Positions 18,433 through 26,103 of a stretch of 48,614 nucleotides of DNA are shown in pieces. Made by a program: the position numbers and the translations under genes. The stretch's first letter is position 1; each line of letters begins with the position of its first letter. The stretch lies in contig JAJDOK010000020.1 in the NCBI GenBank assembly GCA_022340185.1, forward strand, positions 1 through 48,614. The letters are read 5' to 3'. Under the pieces are notes generated by a model that saw only the letters and a list, made by a program, of their open reading frames with translations, searched no databases and was not told the DNA's origin. The stretch is from Salaquimonas sp. (lineage in GTDB: Bacteria; Pseudomonadota; Alphaproteobacteria; Rhizobiales; Rhizobiaceae).

Positions 18433-19169
18433 TGCCGCAAACCCTGCCAGGCTTGGGCGACCTGCACGACATCTGGGTGTATCTGGCGGCAAGCCCGCTG
18501 CTGCATCTCACCCTGACACTCGTCGCCTACCAGGCGGGCACATGGGTCTATCGGCGCACCGGCAACAATCCACTGGCCAATCCGGTGCTGATCGCCGTCG
18601 TCGCGCTGGTCGGACTGCTGCTCGCGACGGGCACGGACTACGCGACCTATTTCGCCGGGGCGCAGTTCGTCCACTTCCTGCTCGGGCCGGCAACGGTGGC
18701 GCTCGCCATTCCGCTCTATCGCCAGTTCGCGCATGTGCGCCGTTCGGGCGTGGCGATCCTCGCCTCGATTGTCGCCGGCTCGATCACGGCGGCGCTTTCG
18801 GCGGCGGGTATCGCCTGGGCACTCGGCGCCAGCGCCAGTTCCGTCATCTCGATCGCGCCGAAATCGGTCACCGCGCCGGTCGCCATGGGCATTTCCCAGC
18901 GGCTCGGCGGCCTGCCCTCGCTGACGGCGGCGCTGGTCATCCTGACCGGGATCACCGGCGCGATGCTGGGGCCGCTGGTGCTGAACCTGATCCGGGTGCG
19001 CGACTGGCGTGCAAGGGGCCTCGCCATGGGTACGGCGGCGCACGGCATCGGCACGGCGCGCGCGCTGCAGGTCAACGAGGTCGCCGGCGCCTTCGCCGGC
19101 CTCGCCATGGGACTCAACGCGCTGGCTACCGCCATCCTGCTGCCGATTGTGTGGAGATTGTTCTTCTGA
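18432..19169 (+). CDS. lrgB: LrgB-family membrane protein
   Basis: Polytopic inner-membrane partner of LrgA, 245 residues, with about six hydrophobic spans. The conserved core SIAPKSVTAPVAMGIS is seen near residue 145, and AAHGIGTARA with VAGAFAGLAMGLN near the C-terminus; both are typical of LrgB/PlsE proteins. It starts in the lrgA stop and its own stop overlaps the start of the next gene, so three genes form one tightly coupled operon. No LytS/LytR-type regulator is adjacent. Confidence 0.9.
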   Translation: MPQTLPGLGDLHDIWVYLAASPLLHLTLTLVAYQAGTWVYRRTGNNPLANPVLIAVVALVGLLLATGTDYATYFAGAQFVHFLLGPATVALAIPLYRQFAHVRRSGVAILASIVAGSITAALSAAGIAWALGASASSVISIAPKSVTAPVAMGISQRLGGLPSLTAALVILTGITGAMLGPLVLNLIRVRDWRARGLAMGTAAHGIGTARALQVNEVAGAFAGLAMGLNALATAILLPIVWRLFF

Positions 19170-19603
19170 TGCCCGCGCTTCGTCCCGTTCTGCTGCTGCT
19201 GGCAGCGATCAGTTTCGGTCTCGGCATCTCGCTGCCGCTGATCCGGCTGGAGAAGCTGTATTTCTTCACCGAGACGCCGTCGCTGATCGGTGTCGTCGCC
19301 GGGCTGTGGAACGGCGGCGACATCGCGCTGGCGGGTCTCGTCGCCGCGTTCTCGCTGGTCTTCCCGGTGGTCAAGATGGCGACCGTCTACGAAGCCGCGT
19401 TCGGCTCGGGCCGATTCCCCGCCTGGGCGGGGGTGTTGTCGAAATGGTCGATGATGGACGTGCTGCTGGTCGCGATCCTGATCTTCGCGGCCAAGACGAG
19501 CGGCCTTGCCAGCGCGGTCAGCCAGCCGGGTATTTGGTTTTATGGCGTCTCGACCGTGCTGACGGCATTCGCGGCAGGCGGCATCAGCCGCGCGAAGGCC
19601 TGA
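19169..19603 (+). CDS. PqiA-domain membrane protein
   Basis: Inner-membrane protein of 144 residues resembling one half of paraquat-inducible protein A: a hydrophobic N-terminal span, SLVFPVVKMATVYEA, SKWSMMDVLLVAILIF, and a C-terminal span. The zinc-ribbon cysteines that precede each half of full-length PqiA are absent, so this is the membrane module alone. The start overlaps the lrgB stop by one base, an unusual partnership that suggests an envelope role shared with LrgAB. Family assignment rests on the KMATVY and WSMMDV segments. Confidence 0.75.
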   Translation: MPALRPVLLLLAAISFGLGISLPLIRLEKLYFFTETPSLIGVVAGLWNGGDIALAGLVAAFSLVFPVVKMATVYEAAFGSGRFPAWAGVLSKWSMMDVLLVAILIFAAKTSGLASAVSQPGIWFYGVSTVLTAFAAGGISRAKA

Positions 19604-19670
19604 CAGGCCTGGACGGGACTGGTTTTGCCGATTTGCGGGGAGATGCCGTTCGTCGGGAGAAAGGGATTGG

Positions 19671-19952
19671 TCAGGCGACGCCGCGATAGTCCTGGATGCG
19701 GGTAGTTCTGAGGCCGGCAAGGCCATGGGCGTCGATCGCCGACTGCCACGAGAGAAACTCCTCGACGGTCAGCGTGTAACGCTCGCATGCTTCTTCAAGC
19801 GACAGAAGGCCGCCACGCACGGCGGCCACAACTTCTGCCTTGCGGCGGATCACCCAGCGCCGGGTACTCGCGGGCGGCAGATCGGCGATCGTCAACGGGC
19901 TTCCATCCGGCCCGATGACGTATTTCACGCGCGGTCTGATCTGATCGGTCAT
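19671..19952 (-). CDS. sciP: CtrA inhibitor SciP (DUF1153)
   Basis: Small cytosolic protein of 93 residues that in Caulobacter binds the master regulator CtrA and blocks transcription from CtrA promoters in G1. The sequence is near-identical to the family consensus over its length: RPRVKYVIGPDGSPLTIADLPP, RRWVIRRKAEVVAAV, GGLLSLEEACERY and HGLAGLRTTRIQ. It has a helix-turn-helix-like fold. It stands alone, and its upstream region carries a near-consensus CtrA box (20006-20020), in keeping with the known CtrA-SciP feedback loop. Such high conservation marks an alphaproteobacterial host. Confidence 0.95.
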   Translation of the reverse strand: MTDQIRPRVKYVIGPDGSPLTIADLPPASTRRWVIRRKAEVVAAVRGGLLSLEEACERYTLTVEEFLSWQSAIDAHGLAGLRTTRIQDYRGVA

Positions 19953-20005
19953 GCCATTCTACTCACTACAAACGACCAATTACGCGCCAAACTAGCCCGA
20001 TCGCC

Positions 20006-20020
20006 TTAAATTTTGGCTAA
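20006..20020 (-). promoter_or_regulatory. candidate CtrA box upstream of sciP
   Basis: ttaaattttggctaa matches TTAA-N7-TTAA at seven of eight positions (second half CTAA). It lies 54-68 bases upstream of the sciP start. CtrA activates sciP in Caulobacter, so placement and spacing fit; the site is symmetrical and could also reach the divergent trkH. Confidence 0.6.
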
Positions 20021-20194
20021 ACCGCCAGTTACAATTGGGTAAGAATTGGCGGGTTCCCGCCGGGCACCGGGACGGGTACAAATCGGACGGCGCAGGAATT
20101 GCCGCCGGAAGATGGCGGGAAACAACCAACAACAAAGAAGAGCCGTGCATGCGCCGGGCGGAATGCCTGATCGGCGAGGAGCGAACGCGGGCAA

Positions 20195-21649
20195 GTGTTT
20201 TCAGGCATCTACCGGACCATCGCCTATGTGAACGGGCTGTTCTGCCTCTATCTGGCGCTCGCCATGGTCGCGCCGATGACGGTCGACTATATCGACGACA
20301 ACGAGGACTGGGAGGGTTTCCTCGGCTCGCTGTTCATCGTCGGTGCGGTGTCCGCGGCACTGATCCTCGCCAATCGCGGCCAGTTCGCGCCGTTCTCGCT
20401 GCGTCTGGGTATCCTGCTGGTCTCCAGCCTGTGGGTATCGACCTCGCTGGTGGCGGCGCTGCCGTTTCTGCTCGGCACGCGCGAGATTTCGTTCACCGAT
20501 GCGATGTTCGAGGCGGTTTCGGGCATGACGACGACGGGAGCGACCGTGCTCTCCGGTCTCGACGACATGCCGCGCGGGCTGCTGCTTTGGCGGGCGACGA
20601 CGCAATGGCTCGGTGGCATCGGCATCGTCGCCATGGGCGTGCTCGTCCTGCCGGCGCTCAGGATCGGCGGGATGCAGTTCTTCCGCATGGAATCGTCGGA
20701 GCGTTCCGACAAACCGGTGGCGCGCATCCGTATCTTCGCCGGATGGCTGATCGGCATCTATTCGGCGCTGACACTGGTCTGCATGGTGCTGTACGCGGTC
20801 GGCGGCATGAGCTGGTTCGATGCGCTGGCGCATTCGATGACCACCATTTCCACGGCCGGCTTTTCGACACACGACACCTCGTTCGGCCAGTATGGCGACA
20901 TGGTACTGGCGACGGCCATCATCTTCATGCTGATCGGGGCGATGCCTTTCACTGCCTTCATCCTGGGGCTGATCGCGGGCAGTTATCGCCGCGGCTTCGA
21001 CAGCCAGATTTCCATCCTGATCGTCATCGTCGCCGTTTTGATGGTGCCGGCCTTCCTCACCGCGCATGGCAGTGGCAGCTTCACGCCGCCCGACGCGCTG
21101 CTGCACTCGCTGTTCAACGTGGTGTCGATCGTCACCACGACGGGCTTCACCACGACCGACTACACGAAATGGGGTCATCTGTCGGCCGGTGTTTTCCTGG
21201 TCGCCTTGTTCGTTGGCGGCTGTGCCGGCTCGACGGCTGGCGGGTTCAAGACCTACCGGCTGATCATCCTGTTCCAGACGCTCAGGGTTTCGATACGCGA
21301 ACTGGTCTACCCTTCGGGCGTGTTTCCGGTCTATTACAACGGCAAGCGCATCTCGCCGGAAGCGCTGCAATCGGTAACGACCTTCTTCTTTGCCTATGTG
21401 GCGATCCTGTTCGGATTTACGGTGGCGATGTCGGCGACCGGGCTCGACCTCGTCACCGCATTCACCGGTACGCTGGCAACGCTTTCCAATGTCGGGCCAG
21501 CGCTTGGTGACGTCATTGGCCCGGCCGGCCATTTCGGGTCGCTGTCCGACACCGCCAAATGGATGCTGATCATGCTGATGTTCCTGGGACGGCTGGAGAT
21601 CATGACCATACTGGTGTTGCTGAGCCCGCTGTTCTGGCGCGGGGGGTGA
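20195..21649 (+). CDS. trkH: TrkH-type potassium uptake channel subunit
   Basis: Inner-membrane K+-translocating subunit that works with the NAD-binding TrkA. It has 484 residues with about ten membrane spans and the four selectivity-filter loops each keeping the central glycine: TTTGAT (112-117), STAGFS, TTTGFT and SNVGPA. The C-terminus WMLIMLMFLGRLEIMTILVLL is typical. The start is a GTG; a GAGGAG box lies about 15 bases upstream, rather far, so the exact start is open. trkA is not in the window. The next gene begins four bases after its stop, suggesting co-transcription with nnr. Confidence 0.93.
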   Translation: MFSGIYRTIAYVNGLFCLYLALAMVAPMTVDYIDDNEDWEGFLGSLFIVGAVSAALILANRGQFAPFSLRLGILLVSSLWVSTSLVAALPFLLGTREISFTDAMFEAVSGMTTTGATVLSGLDDMPRGLLLWRATTQWLGGIGIVAMGVLVLPALRIGGMQFFRMESSERSDKPVARIRIFAGWLIGIYSALTLVCMVLYAVGGMSWFDALAHSMTTISTAGFSTHDTSFGQYGDMVLATAIIFMLIGAMPFTAFILGLIAGSYRRGFDSQISILIVIVAVLMVPAFLTAHGSGSFTPPDALLHSLFNVVSIVTTTGFTTTDYTKWGHLSAGVFLVALFVGGCAGSTAGGFKTYRLIILFQTLRVSIRELVYPSGVFPVYYNGKRISPEALQSVTTFFFAYVAILFGFTVAMSATGLDLVTAFTGTLATLSNVGPALGDVIGPAGHFGSLSDTAKWMLIMLMFLGRLEIMTILVLLSPLFWRGG

Positions 21650-21653
21650 GGCG

Positions 21654-23126
21654 ATGGACGAATTGCTGAGCGTCGCCGAGATGGGCGAGGCTGACGCGGC
21701 CACGATCAGTGCCGGTACGCCGGGCATCGAACTGATGGAAAATGCCGGCAGGGCGGTGTTCGAGGCGGTACGGGATCTGGTGCCGCCGGGAAAATCGATC
21801 CTCGTGGTTTGCGGCACGGGCAACAATGGCGGCGACGGCTTCGTCGCGGCGCGATTGGCGCGTGAGAACGGCTTCAACGTCACGGTGGCAGTGTGCGGCG
21901 ACGCGGCGCGGCTGAAGGGTGACGCGCTCATCGCCTTCGAGCGCTGGATAGAGGCGGGCGGCGGCGTCCGTGCGCCAGATGATGTCACGCCGGAACGCTT
22001 CGGACTGATCGTCGATGCGTTGTTCGGTGCCGGCCTCGACCGGCCGATCACGGGCGCATTCGCCGATCTTGTTGCGCGGATCAATTCAAGCGGCGTGCCG
22101 GTGGTCGCAGCCGACCTGCCGAGCGGCATCCATGGCGACACCGGCGCGGTGATGGGTGCGGCGGTGCAGGCGGTCAGGACCGTGACCTTTTTCCGCAAGA
22201 AGCCGGGCCATCTGCTGTTGCCGGGACGGACGCATTGCGGCGAGGTAATGGTCGCAGATATCGGCATTGGCGAAGGCGTACTGGAAACGATCCGGCCTCA
22301 GACCCAAGAGAACACGCCCGATCTGTGGCTCAATGGATGGCGCAGGCCGTCGCCGGATGGCCATAAATACGATCGCGGCCATGCACTGGTCGTCTCGGGC
22401 CCGGCGACACGCACAGGCGCGGCACGGCTGGCGGCGCGCGCGGCTCTTCGGATTGGCGCGGGGCTGGTCACCGTCGCAAGCCCGGCCGACGCACTGGCCG
22501 AGAACGCCGCGCATCTGACCGCGATCATGCTGCGCGAAATGGCGGGCGCCCGAGGCCTCTCCCATCTGCTGGAGGACAAGCGGCTCAATGCGGTGGTGAT
22601 TGGGCCCGGACTGGGCGTTCACGAGGGCACAAGAGCACGGGTCGCGGTGGCGCTGAAGGCCGGTCGCGCCTGCGTGCTCGATGCCGATGCGCTGACCAGC
22701 TTCGCCGGCGAAGCGAAGAAACTGTTTGGTCTGATCGCGGCCTCGACCGCGCCGACGGTGATGACGCCGCATGCCGGCGAATTCGCCCGGCTGTTCGGCG
22801 AAATGAAGGGCGGCAAGCTTGAAGCGGCGCGCGCGGCGGCTCAGACGAGCGGCGCGGCGGTCGTCTATAAGGGCGCAGACACGGTGATCGCCGCTCCGGA
22901 TGGCCGGTCTGCGATCAATGCGAATGCTCCGGCATGGCTGGCGACGGCCGGCGCGGGCGACGTGCTGGCCGGCATGATCGGCGGATTGCTGGCCCAGAAC
23001 ATGTCGGGATACGAAGCGGCGTGCGCGGCGGTATGGCTGCATGGCGCGGCGGCGACGCGCTTTGGTCCTGGGCTGATCGCCGAGGATATCGAACAGGTCC
23101 TGCCGCAAGTGCTTGCAGCGCTCTAA
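21654..23126 (+). CDS. nnr: bifunctional NAD(P)H-hydrate epimerase / dehydratase
   Basis: Repairs damaged hydrated NADH and NADPH. It has 490 residues: an N-terminal YjeF_N epimerase domain (GIELMENAGRAVFE, VVCGTGNNGGDGFVAARL, ADLPSGIHGDTG) to about residue 215, and a C-terminal ADP-dependent dehydratase domain of ribokinase fold (HKYDRGHALVVSG, VVIGPGLGV, VMTPHAGEFARLF, WLATAGAGDVLAGMIGGLLAQ). Both active-site regions look intact. It starts four bases after trkH with a GGGTGAGG ribosome site. In many rhizobia nnr precedes glnB-glnA, but not here. Confidence 0.94.
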   Translation: MDELLSVAEMGEADAATISAGTPGIELMENAGRAVFEAVRDLVPPGKSILVVCGTGNNGGDGFVAARLARENGFNVTVAVCGDAARLKGDALIAFERWIEAGGGVRAPDDVTPERFGLIVDALFGAGLDRPITGAFADLVARINSSGVPVVAADLPSGIHGDTGAVMGAAVQAVRTVTFFRKKPGHLLLPGRTHCGEVMVADIGIGEGVLETIRPQTQENTPDLWLNGWRRPSPDGHKYDRGHALVVSGPATRTGAARLAARAALRIGAGLVTVASPADALAENAAHLTAIMLREMAGARGLSHLLEDKRLNAVVIGPGLGVHEGTRARVAVALKAGRACVLDADALTSFAGEAKKLFGLIAASTAPTVMTPHAGEFARLFGEMKGGKLEAARAAAQTSGAAVVYKGADTVIAAPDGRSAINANAPAWLATAGAGDVLAGMIGGLLAQNMSGYEAACAAVWLHGAAATRFGPGLIAEDIEQVLPQVLAAL

Positions 23127-23291
23127 TCGCCGAAACCGTCTTTCCCGGGATTTCTCACACATTGTTGCAGGGGCGGGGGCATCGTTACCCCGCCAACATA
23201 TTCGCGCCCCATTCCGCTTTACGTTGCGCCGCACAAAACGACCGGCGGCCATATGCCGGCATGGTTCCAATAACAAGAAACGGAAATCTAT

Positions 23292-23660
23292 ATGCGTTTA
23301 GTGAAAATCCTGGCGGCCACACTTTTTTCGGCCACCGTCATCTCCGCCGCGGCTTCGGGTGCGGCGGAAGCGAAAACCGCAAAGCAGTGCGGCAACGCGT
23401 CCTGGTACGCGTTGCACTCGAAAACCGCGTCGGGCGAGACGATGAACCCCAGCGCCATGACGGCGGCGCATCGCAGCCTGCCGTTCGGCACGAAACTGCG
23501 GGTAACGAACAAGCGCAGCGGCCGCTCGACGATCGTGCGCGTCAACGATCGCGGACCTTTCATCAAGGGTCGCATTCTCGACCTGTCGAAGGCTGCAGCA
23601 AACCAGCTTGGTTTCGTGCGTTCAGGGCATACTGAAATCTGCCTTGAGGTCATGCCTTGA
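23292..23660 (+). CDS. rlpA-like: small secreted RlpA-like double-psi beta-barrel protein
   Basis: Exported protein of 122 residues: a signal peptide (residues 1-27, ending AAEA) followed by a single RlpA/DPBB domain with CGNASWYALHSKTASGE, TAAHRSLPFGTKLRVTN, TIVRVNDRGPFIKGRILDLS and AANQLGF. Family members bind or cleave denuded septal peptidoglycan. There is no SPOR domain, and at this length it is the minimal form; DPBB proteins of this size can also be cell-wall-binding without lytic activity. The aspartate of NDRGPF is present. Followed by a long repeat-rich gap. Confidence 0.88.
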   Translation: MRLVKILAATLFSATVISAAASGAAEAKTAKQCGNASWYALHSKTASGETMNPSAMTAAHRSLPFGTKLRVTNKRSGRSTIVRVNDRGPFIKGRILDLSKAAANQLGFVRSGHTEICLEVMP

Positions 23661-23704
23661 TTTCCAAATTAATCAATGACTTGCTGCGCAGCAAACCGAA
23701 AAAA

Positions 23705-23749
23705 TGCTGCACAAATGCTGCGCAGCAATTTTGCAGCATTTGTGCAGCA
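23705..23749. repeat. perfect 17-base inverted repeat
   Basis: tgctgcacaaatgctgc, 11-base spacer, gcagcatttgtgcagca. The left arm and spacer also contain the 12-base palindrome tgctgcgcagca. A run of four A residues follows on the plus strand and five precede the repeat, so on the minus strand the hairpin is followed by T residues. It lies 45 bases downstream of the rlpA-like stop. Confidence 0.75.
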
Positions 23750-23820
23750 AAACCGACTCATGCCGCGCAGCAAATTTCATGGCGTTTGCAGGTGATTCCT
23801 GGAATCCCCCCAACTCTCCG

Positions 23821-23854
23821 CGTCACCCCGGTTTGCATGGCAACCGGGGTGACG
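23821..23854. repeat. 13-base-arm inverted repeat
   Basis: cgtcaccccggtt, spacer tgcatggc, aaccggggtgacg: perfect arms of 13 bases. A very stable hairpin without a T-run, about 170 bases before mnmA. Confidence 0.7.
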
Positions 23855-24026
23855 GCGCGTGTGGGGTTGAACCGTAAACCAATCAAGCCATTCCGATCGA
23901 GGGACGGGCTGTTCGAAATCGGACTTCATTATCCAGCCACGCTTGGCATTGGCGGCGCTTTCGCACTATATGAAGCGCAATTCCCGGCTGCGCGGCCTTT
24001 AACCGTGCATGAACAGGATTAGAACG

Positions 24027-25235
24027 ATGACGAATTCCCTCGATCTGCCGGGCCGTCCGGAAGATATCCGCGTGGTCGTGGCCATGTCGGGCGGGGTCGA
24101 TTCCTCCGTCGTGGCCGGGCTGTTGAAGCGCGAGGGCTATGACGTCGTTGGCATGACGTTGCAGCTCTACGACCATGGCGAGGCGGCGCACCGCAAGGGT
24201 GCGTGCTGCGCCGGCCAGGACATTCACGATGCGCGCCGCGTCGCCGAGAAACTCGGCATCGCCCATTACGTCCTCGACTATGAGGAGCGCTTCCGCGAGG
24301 CGGTGATCGACCCCTTCGCGGCGAGCTATGCTCATGGCGAGACGCCGGTGCCCTGCATCGCCTGCAACCAGACCGTCAAGTTCGCCGACCTGCTCGAGAC
24401 GGCTAAGTCGCTTGGCGCGGCGGCATTGGCGACCGGCCATTATGTGCGCTCGGAGCTGGTCGATGCGAGGACGGGAAGGCGTGTGCTCTATCGCCCGGTC
24501 GACGCAACACGCGACCAGAGCTACTTCCTGTTCGCCACGACGCAGGAGCAGCTCGATTTCCTGCGCTTCCCGCTCGGCGGCATGGAGAAGTCGAAGACGC
24601 GCGAACTCGCCCGCGAACTGAATCTCGCGGTGGCGGAAAAGTCCGACAGCCAGGACATCTGCTTCGTGCCGCAGGGCAAATATTCCGACGTGATCGCCAA
24701 TCTGCGCCCGGATGCGGCCGAACCCGGCGAGATCATCCATATCGACGGGCGCGTGCTGGGCCATCACGAGGGCATTATCCATTACACGATCGGCCAGCGC
24801 CGCGGCATCGGCATCGCCACGGGCGAGCCGATCTATGTCGTCCATCTCGACTATCAGCGCAGGCGCGTGATCGTCGGCCCGCGCGAGGCGCTGGCCACAA
24901 GGCGCATGCATCTGCGCGAGGTCAACTGGCTGGGCGATGCTCCCCTGTCGGAGATCGGACCGGAAGGGCTCGCCATCCATGCGCGGGTGCGTTCGGCCCG
25001 TCCACCAGCCGCAGCAACGCTTTATGCCGACGAAACCGGCGTCTACGTCGATCTGGCGACAAGCGAGACTGGCGTCGCACCGGGTCAGGCCTGCGTGTTT
25101 TATGCCGACGACAGCCAGCAGGCGCGCGTGCTGGGCGGCGGTTTCATTGCGCGTTCGGAGCGCGAAGAAGGTGCCGAACTGGCGCTCGCCAGGCTGACGC
25201 AAATGGCAGAGCCGGTGCTTTCTTCCGCCGGCTAG
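24027..25235 (+). CDS. mnmA: tRNA-specific 2-thiouridylase
   Basis: Catalyses 2-thiolation of the wobble uridine in tRNA-Lys, -Glu and -Gln, taking sulfur from the Tus relay. From the ATG at 24027 (AGGA about nine bases upstream) it has 402 residues; an ATG at 24009 is possible. Motifs: [17 protein letters not shown] (PP-loop), [21 protein letters not shown] with the catalytic cysteine, [29 protein letters not shown] with the second cysteine, and GQRRGIGI. Most alphaproteobacteria keep this gene as a single essential-type unit. It precedes an elongator tRNA-Met gene. Confidence 0.95.
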   Translation: MTNSLDLPGRPEDIRVVVAMSGGVDSSVVAGLLKREGYDVVGMTLQLYDHGEAAHRKGACCAGQDIHDARRVAEKLGIAHYVLDYEERFREAVIDPFAASYAHGETPVPCIACNQTVKFADLLETAKSLGAAALATGHYVRSELVDARTGRRVLYRPVDATRDQSYFLFATTQEQLDFLRFPLGGMEKSKTRELARELNLAVAEKSDSQDICFVPQGKYSDVIANLRPDAAEPGEIIHIDGRVLGHHEGIIHYTIGQRRGIGIATGEPIYVVHLDYQRRRVIVGPREALATRRMHLREVNWLGDAPLSEIGPEGLAIHARVRSARPPAAATLYADETGVYVDLATSETGVAPGQACVFYADDSQQARVLGGGFIARSEREEGAELALARLTQMAEPVLSSAG

Positions 25236-25257
25236 CAATCGAAGGCGTTGGTTCGGA

Positions 25258-25271
25258 CGAAACCGGTTTCG
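25258..25271. repeat. 14-base perfect palindrome after mnmA
   Basis: cgaaaccggtttcg lies 22 bases past the mnmA stop. It has no loop, so it is a DNA-level symmetry (protein site) or part of a weak terminator. Confidence 0.4.
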
Positions 25272-25345
25272 GCCGTCCTGTACGCCCAATTGGCTGGTGT
25301 TTCCTGTTGTTGCCGGCAAAGGAATCCAGGGCGGGGCCGGCGCGC

Positions 25346-25374
25346 TTGACAGTGGCGCACGGCGTTCCTTATAT
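25346..25374 (+). promoter_or_regulatory. sigma-70 type promoter of tRNA-Met
   Basis: CTTGACA (TTGACA at 25346-25351), 17-base spacer, TTATAT at 25369-25374. The CTTGAC form and exact spacing match strong alphaproteobacterial stable-RNA promoters. The tRNA starts about 75 bases downstream. Confidence 0.75.
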
Positions 25375-25451
25375 GCGGCGCGCGCAAGGCGGCATTTGCC
25401 GGCGCCAATGGCGTTTCCAGGTCAATTGCGCAATCCGGTCAGCCGGAATGT

Positions 25452-25528
25452 GGCGGAGTAGCTCAGCCGGTTAGAGCAGCGGAATCATAATCCGCGTGTC
25501 GGGGGTTCGAGTCCCTCCTCCGCTACCA
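25452..25528 (+). tRNA. trnM: elongator tRNA-Met (CAU)
   Basis: Complete 77-base cloverleaf: acceptor GGCGGAG pairs with CTCCGCT (first pair G-U), D-arm GCTC...GAGC, anticodon stem GCGGA/TCCGC with loop ATCATAA giving CAT, TΨC arm GGGGG TTCGAGT CCCTC, and an encoded CCA. The acceptor and anticodon stem match elongator Met rather than the CAU isoleucine tRNA; initiator tRNA is excluded because the anticodon stem lacks three G-C pairs. A strong promoter lies upstream. Confidence 0.95.
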
Positions 25529-25757
25529 TTCAACGATGCATTGAAATCATTGATTAATTTTGATTCCCTGAAGCGGGATGTCGCAGCAAAAAGGCTTGTT
25601 TTTGTGTTGCAACACATTGCGACACGCAGCAATAAAATCAACAGCTTAGCGATGTGTGGCAATAGGCTGCGCAACATAATTGCAGCATGAGGCCCCAGTA
25701 CTGTGGGATGCCGGGGTATGGCCTTGATGTGTCAGTTAGCGGTCAAGGAGCGCCGCC
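25529..25757. other. A/T-rich spacer after tRNA-Met
   Basis: Markedly A/T-rich compared with flanking genes. It contains tcattgattaattt (about 25547-25561), which matches the reverse complement of a segment at about 23664-23678, and TGTTGCAACA-like and GCGCA-type short palindromes related to those before mnmA. No gene, integrase or duplicated tRNA end is visible. Confidence 0.5.
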
Positions 25758-26006
25758 ATGTATCGCGCGAGGATTGAGAAACCGGCCGTACCTGAGGCGG
25801 AGCAGTTGGATTTGCTGTGGGGTGGGGCTGCCACTGCACCGGGCTCAATACCTCATCAGGACGGGCCAATTCCCGCTTCAAAAAACAGGTGCAGACGGCG
25901 GTGGCCGAAACAGCGGCGTGGAAATCGATCGCCCGGGCGGGCGTTACCGGAAGCCCGCCGTTCGCGTCATGGGGCTGCAGCCGTACAAAAAAACTGCGTT
26001 GCCTGA
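25758..26006 (+). CDS. hypothetical protein, 82 residues
   Basis: Unrecognised. The ATG at 25758 has AAGGAG eight bases upstream, which is the main argument for translation. The product is Arg/Pro/Ala-rich and highly basic in its C-terminal half (NRCRRRWPKQRRGNRSPGR), with no signal or membrane segment. Two other frames are also open over this stretch, which weakens the case; it may be a decayed gene. It sits alone between the tRNA spacer and the BrkB-like gene. Confidence 0.3.
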   Translation: MYRARIEKPAVPEAEQLDLLWGGAATAPGSIPHQDGPIPASKNRCRRRWPKQRRGNRSPGRALPEARRSRHGAAAVQKNCVA

Positions 26007-26103
26007 ACTAAATCCCGGTTGATGATGTTCCCGGACGATTCCGGCCGGCAGGGGTTTTTCATTCAAAACTGACATCCGCCGCAGAATCTGCTCAAGTCGG
26101 CAC

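Larger units (their letters stand above)
23661..24026. other. intergenic block with stacked inverted repeats
   Basis: No convincing gene. The first part is A/T-rich and holds three copies of a TGCTGCGCAGCA-like palindrome (23682-23693, 23716-23727, and a variant at 23761-23772) and a 17-base-arm inverted repeat (23705-23749). A second large hairpin lies at 23821-23854. The open frame 23657-24022 here is built from these repeats and is unlikely to be translated. Confidence 0.6.

Noticed and set aside
20201..22267. 688-residue open frame on the minus strand
   Set aside because: Antisense to trkH and nnr, both with clear motifs. The frame is a highly charged, Arg/Glu/His-rich shadow without a recognisable fold.
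23661..23854. CRISPR array
   Set aside because: Repeats are short palindromes of unequal spacing; no regular 28-37 base repeats or unique spacers.
23657..24022. 121-residue frame rich in Cys and Gln
   Set aside because: It is made by the GCAGCA palindromes; no ribosome site, not compositionally like a protein.
25452..25528. tRNA-Ile with CAU anticodon or initiator tRNA
   Set aside because: The acceptor and anticodon stems fit elongator Met; the initiator's three G-C pairs in the anticodon stem are absent.
25471..25677. 68-residue frame ending GGTRTPDTRIMIPLL
   Set aside because: This peptide is the well-known spurious translation of the strand opposite a tRNA-Met gene.
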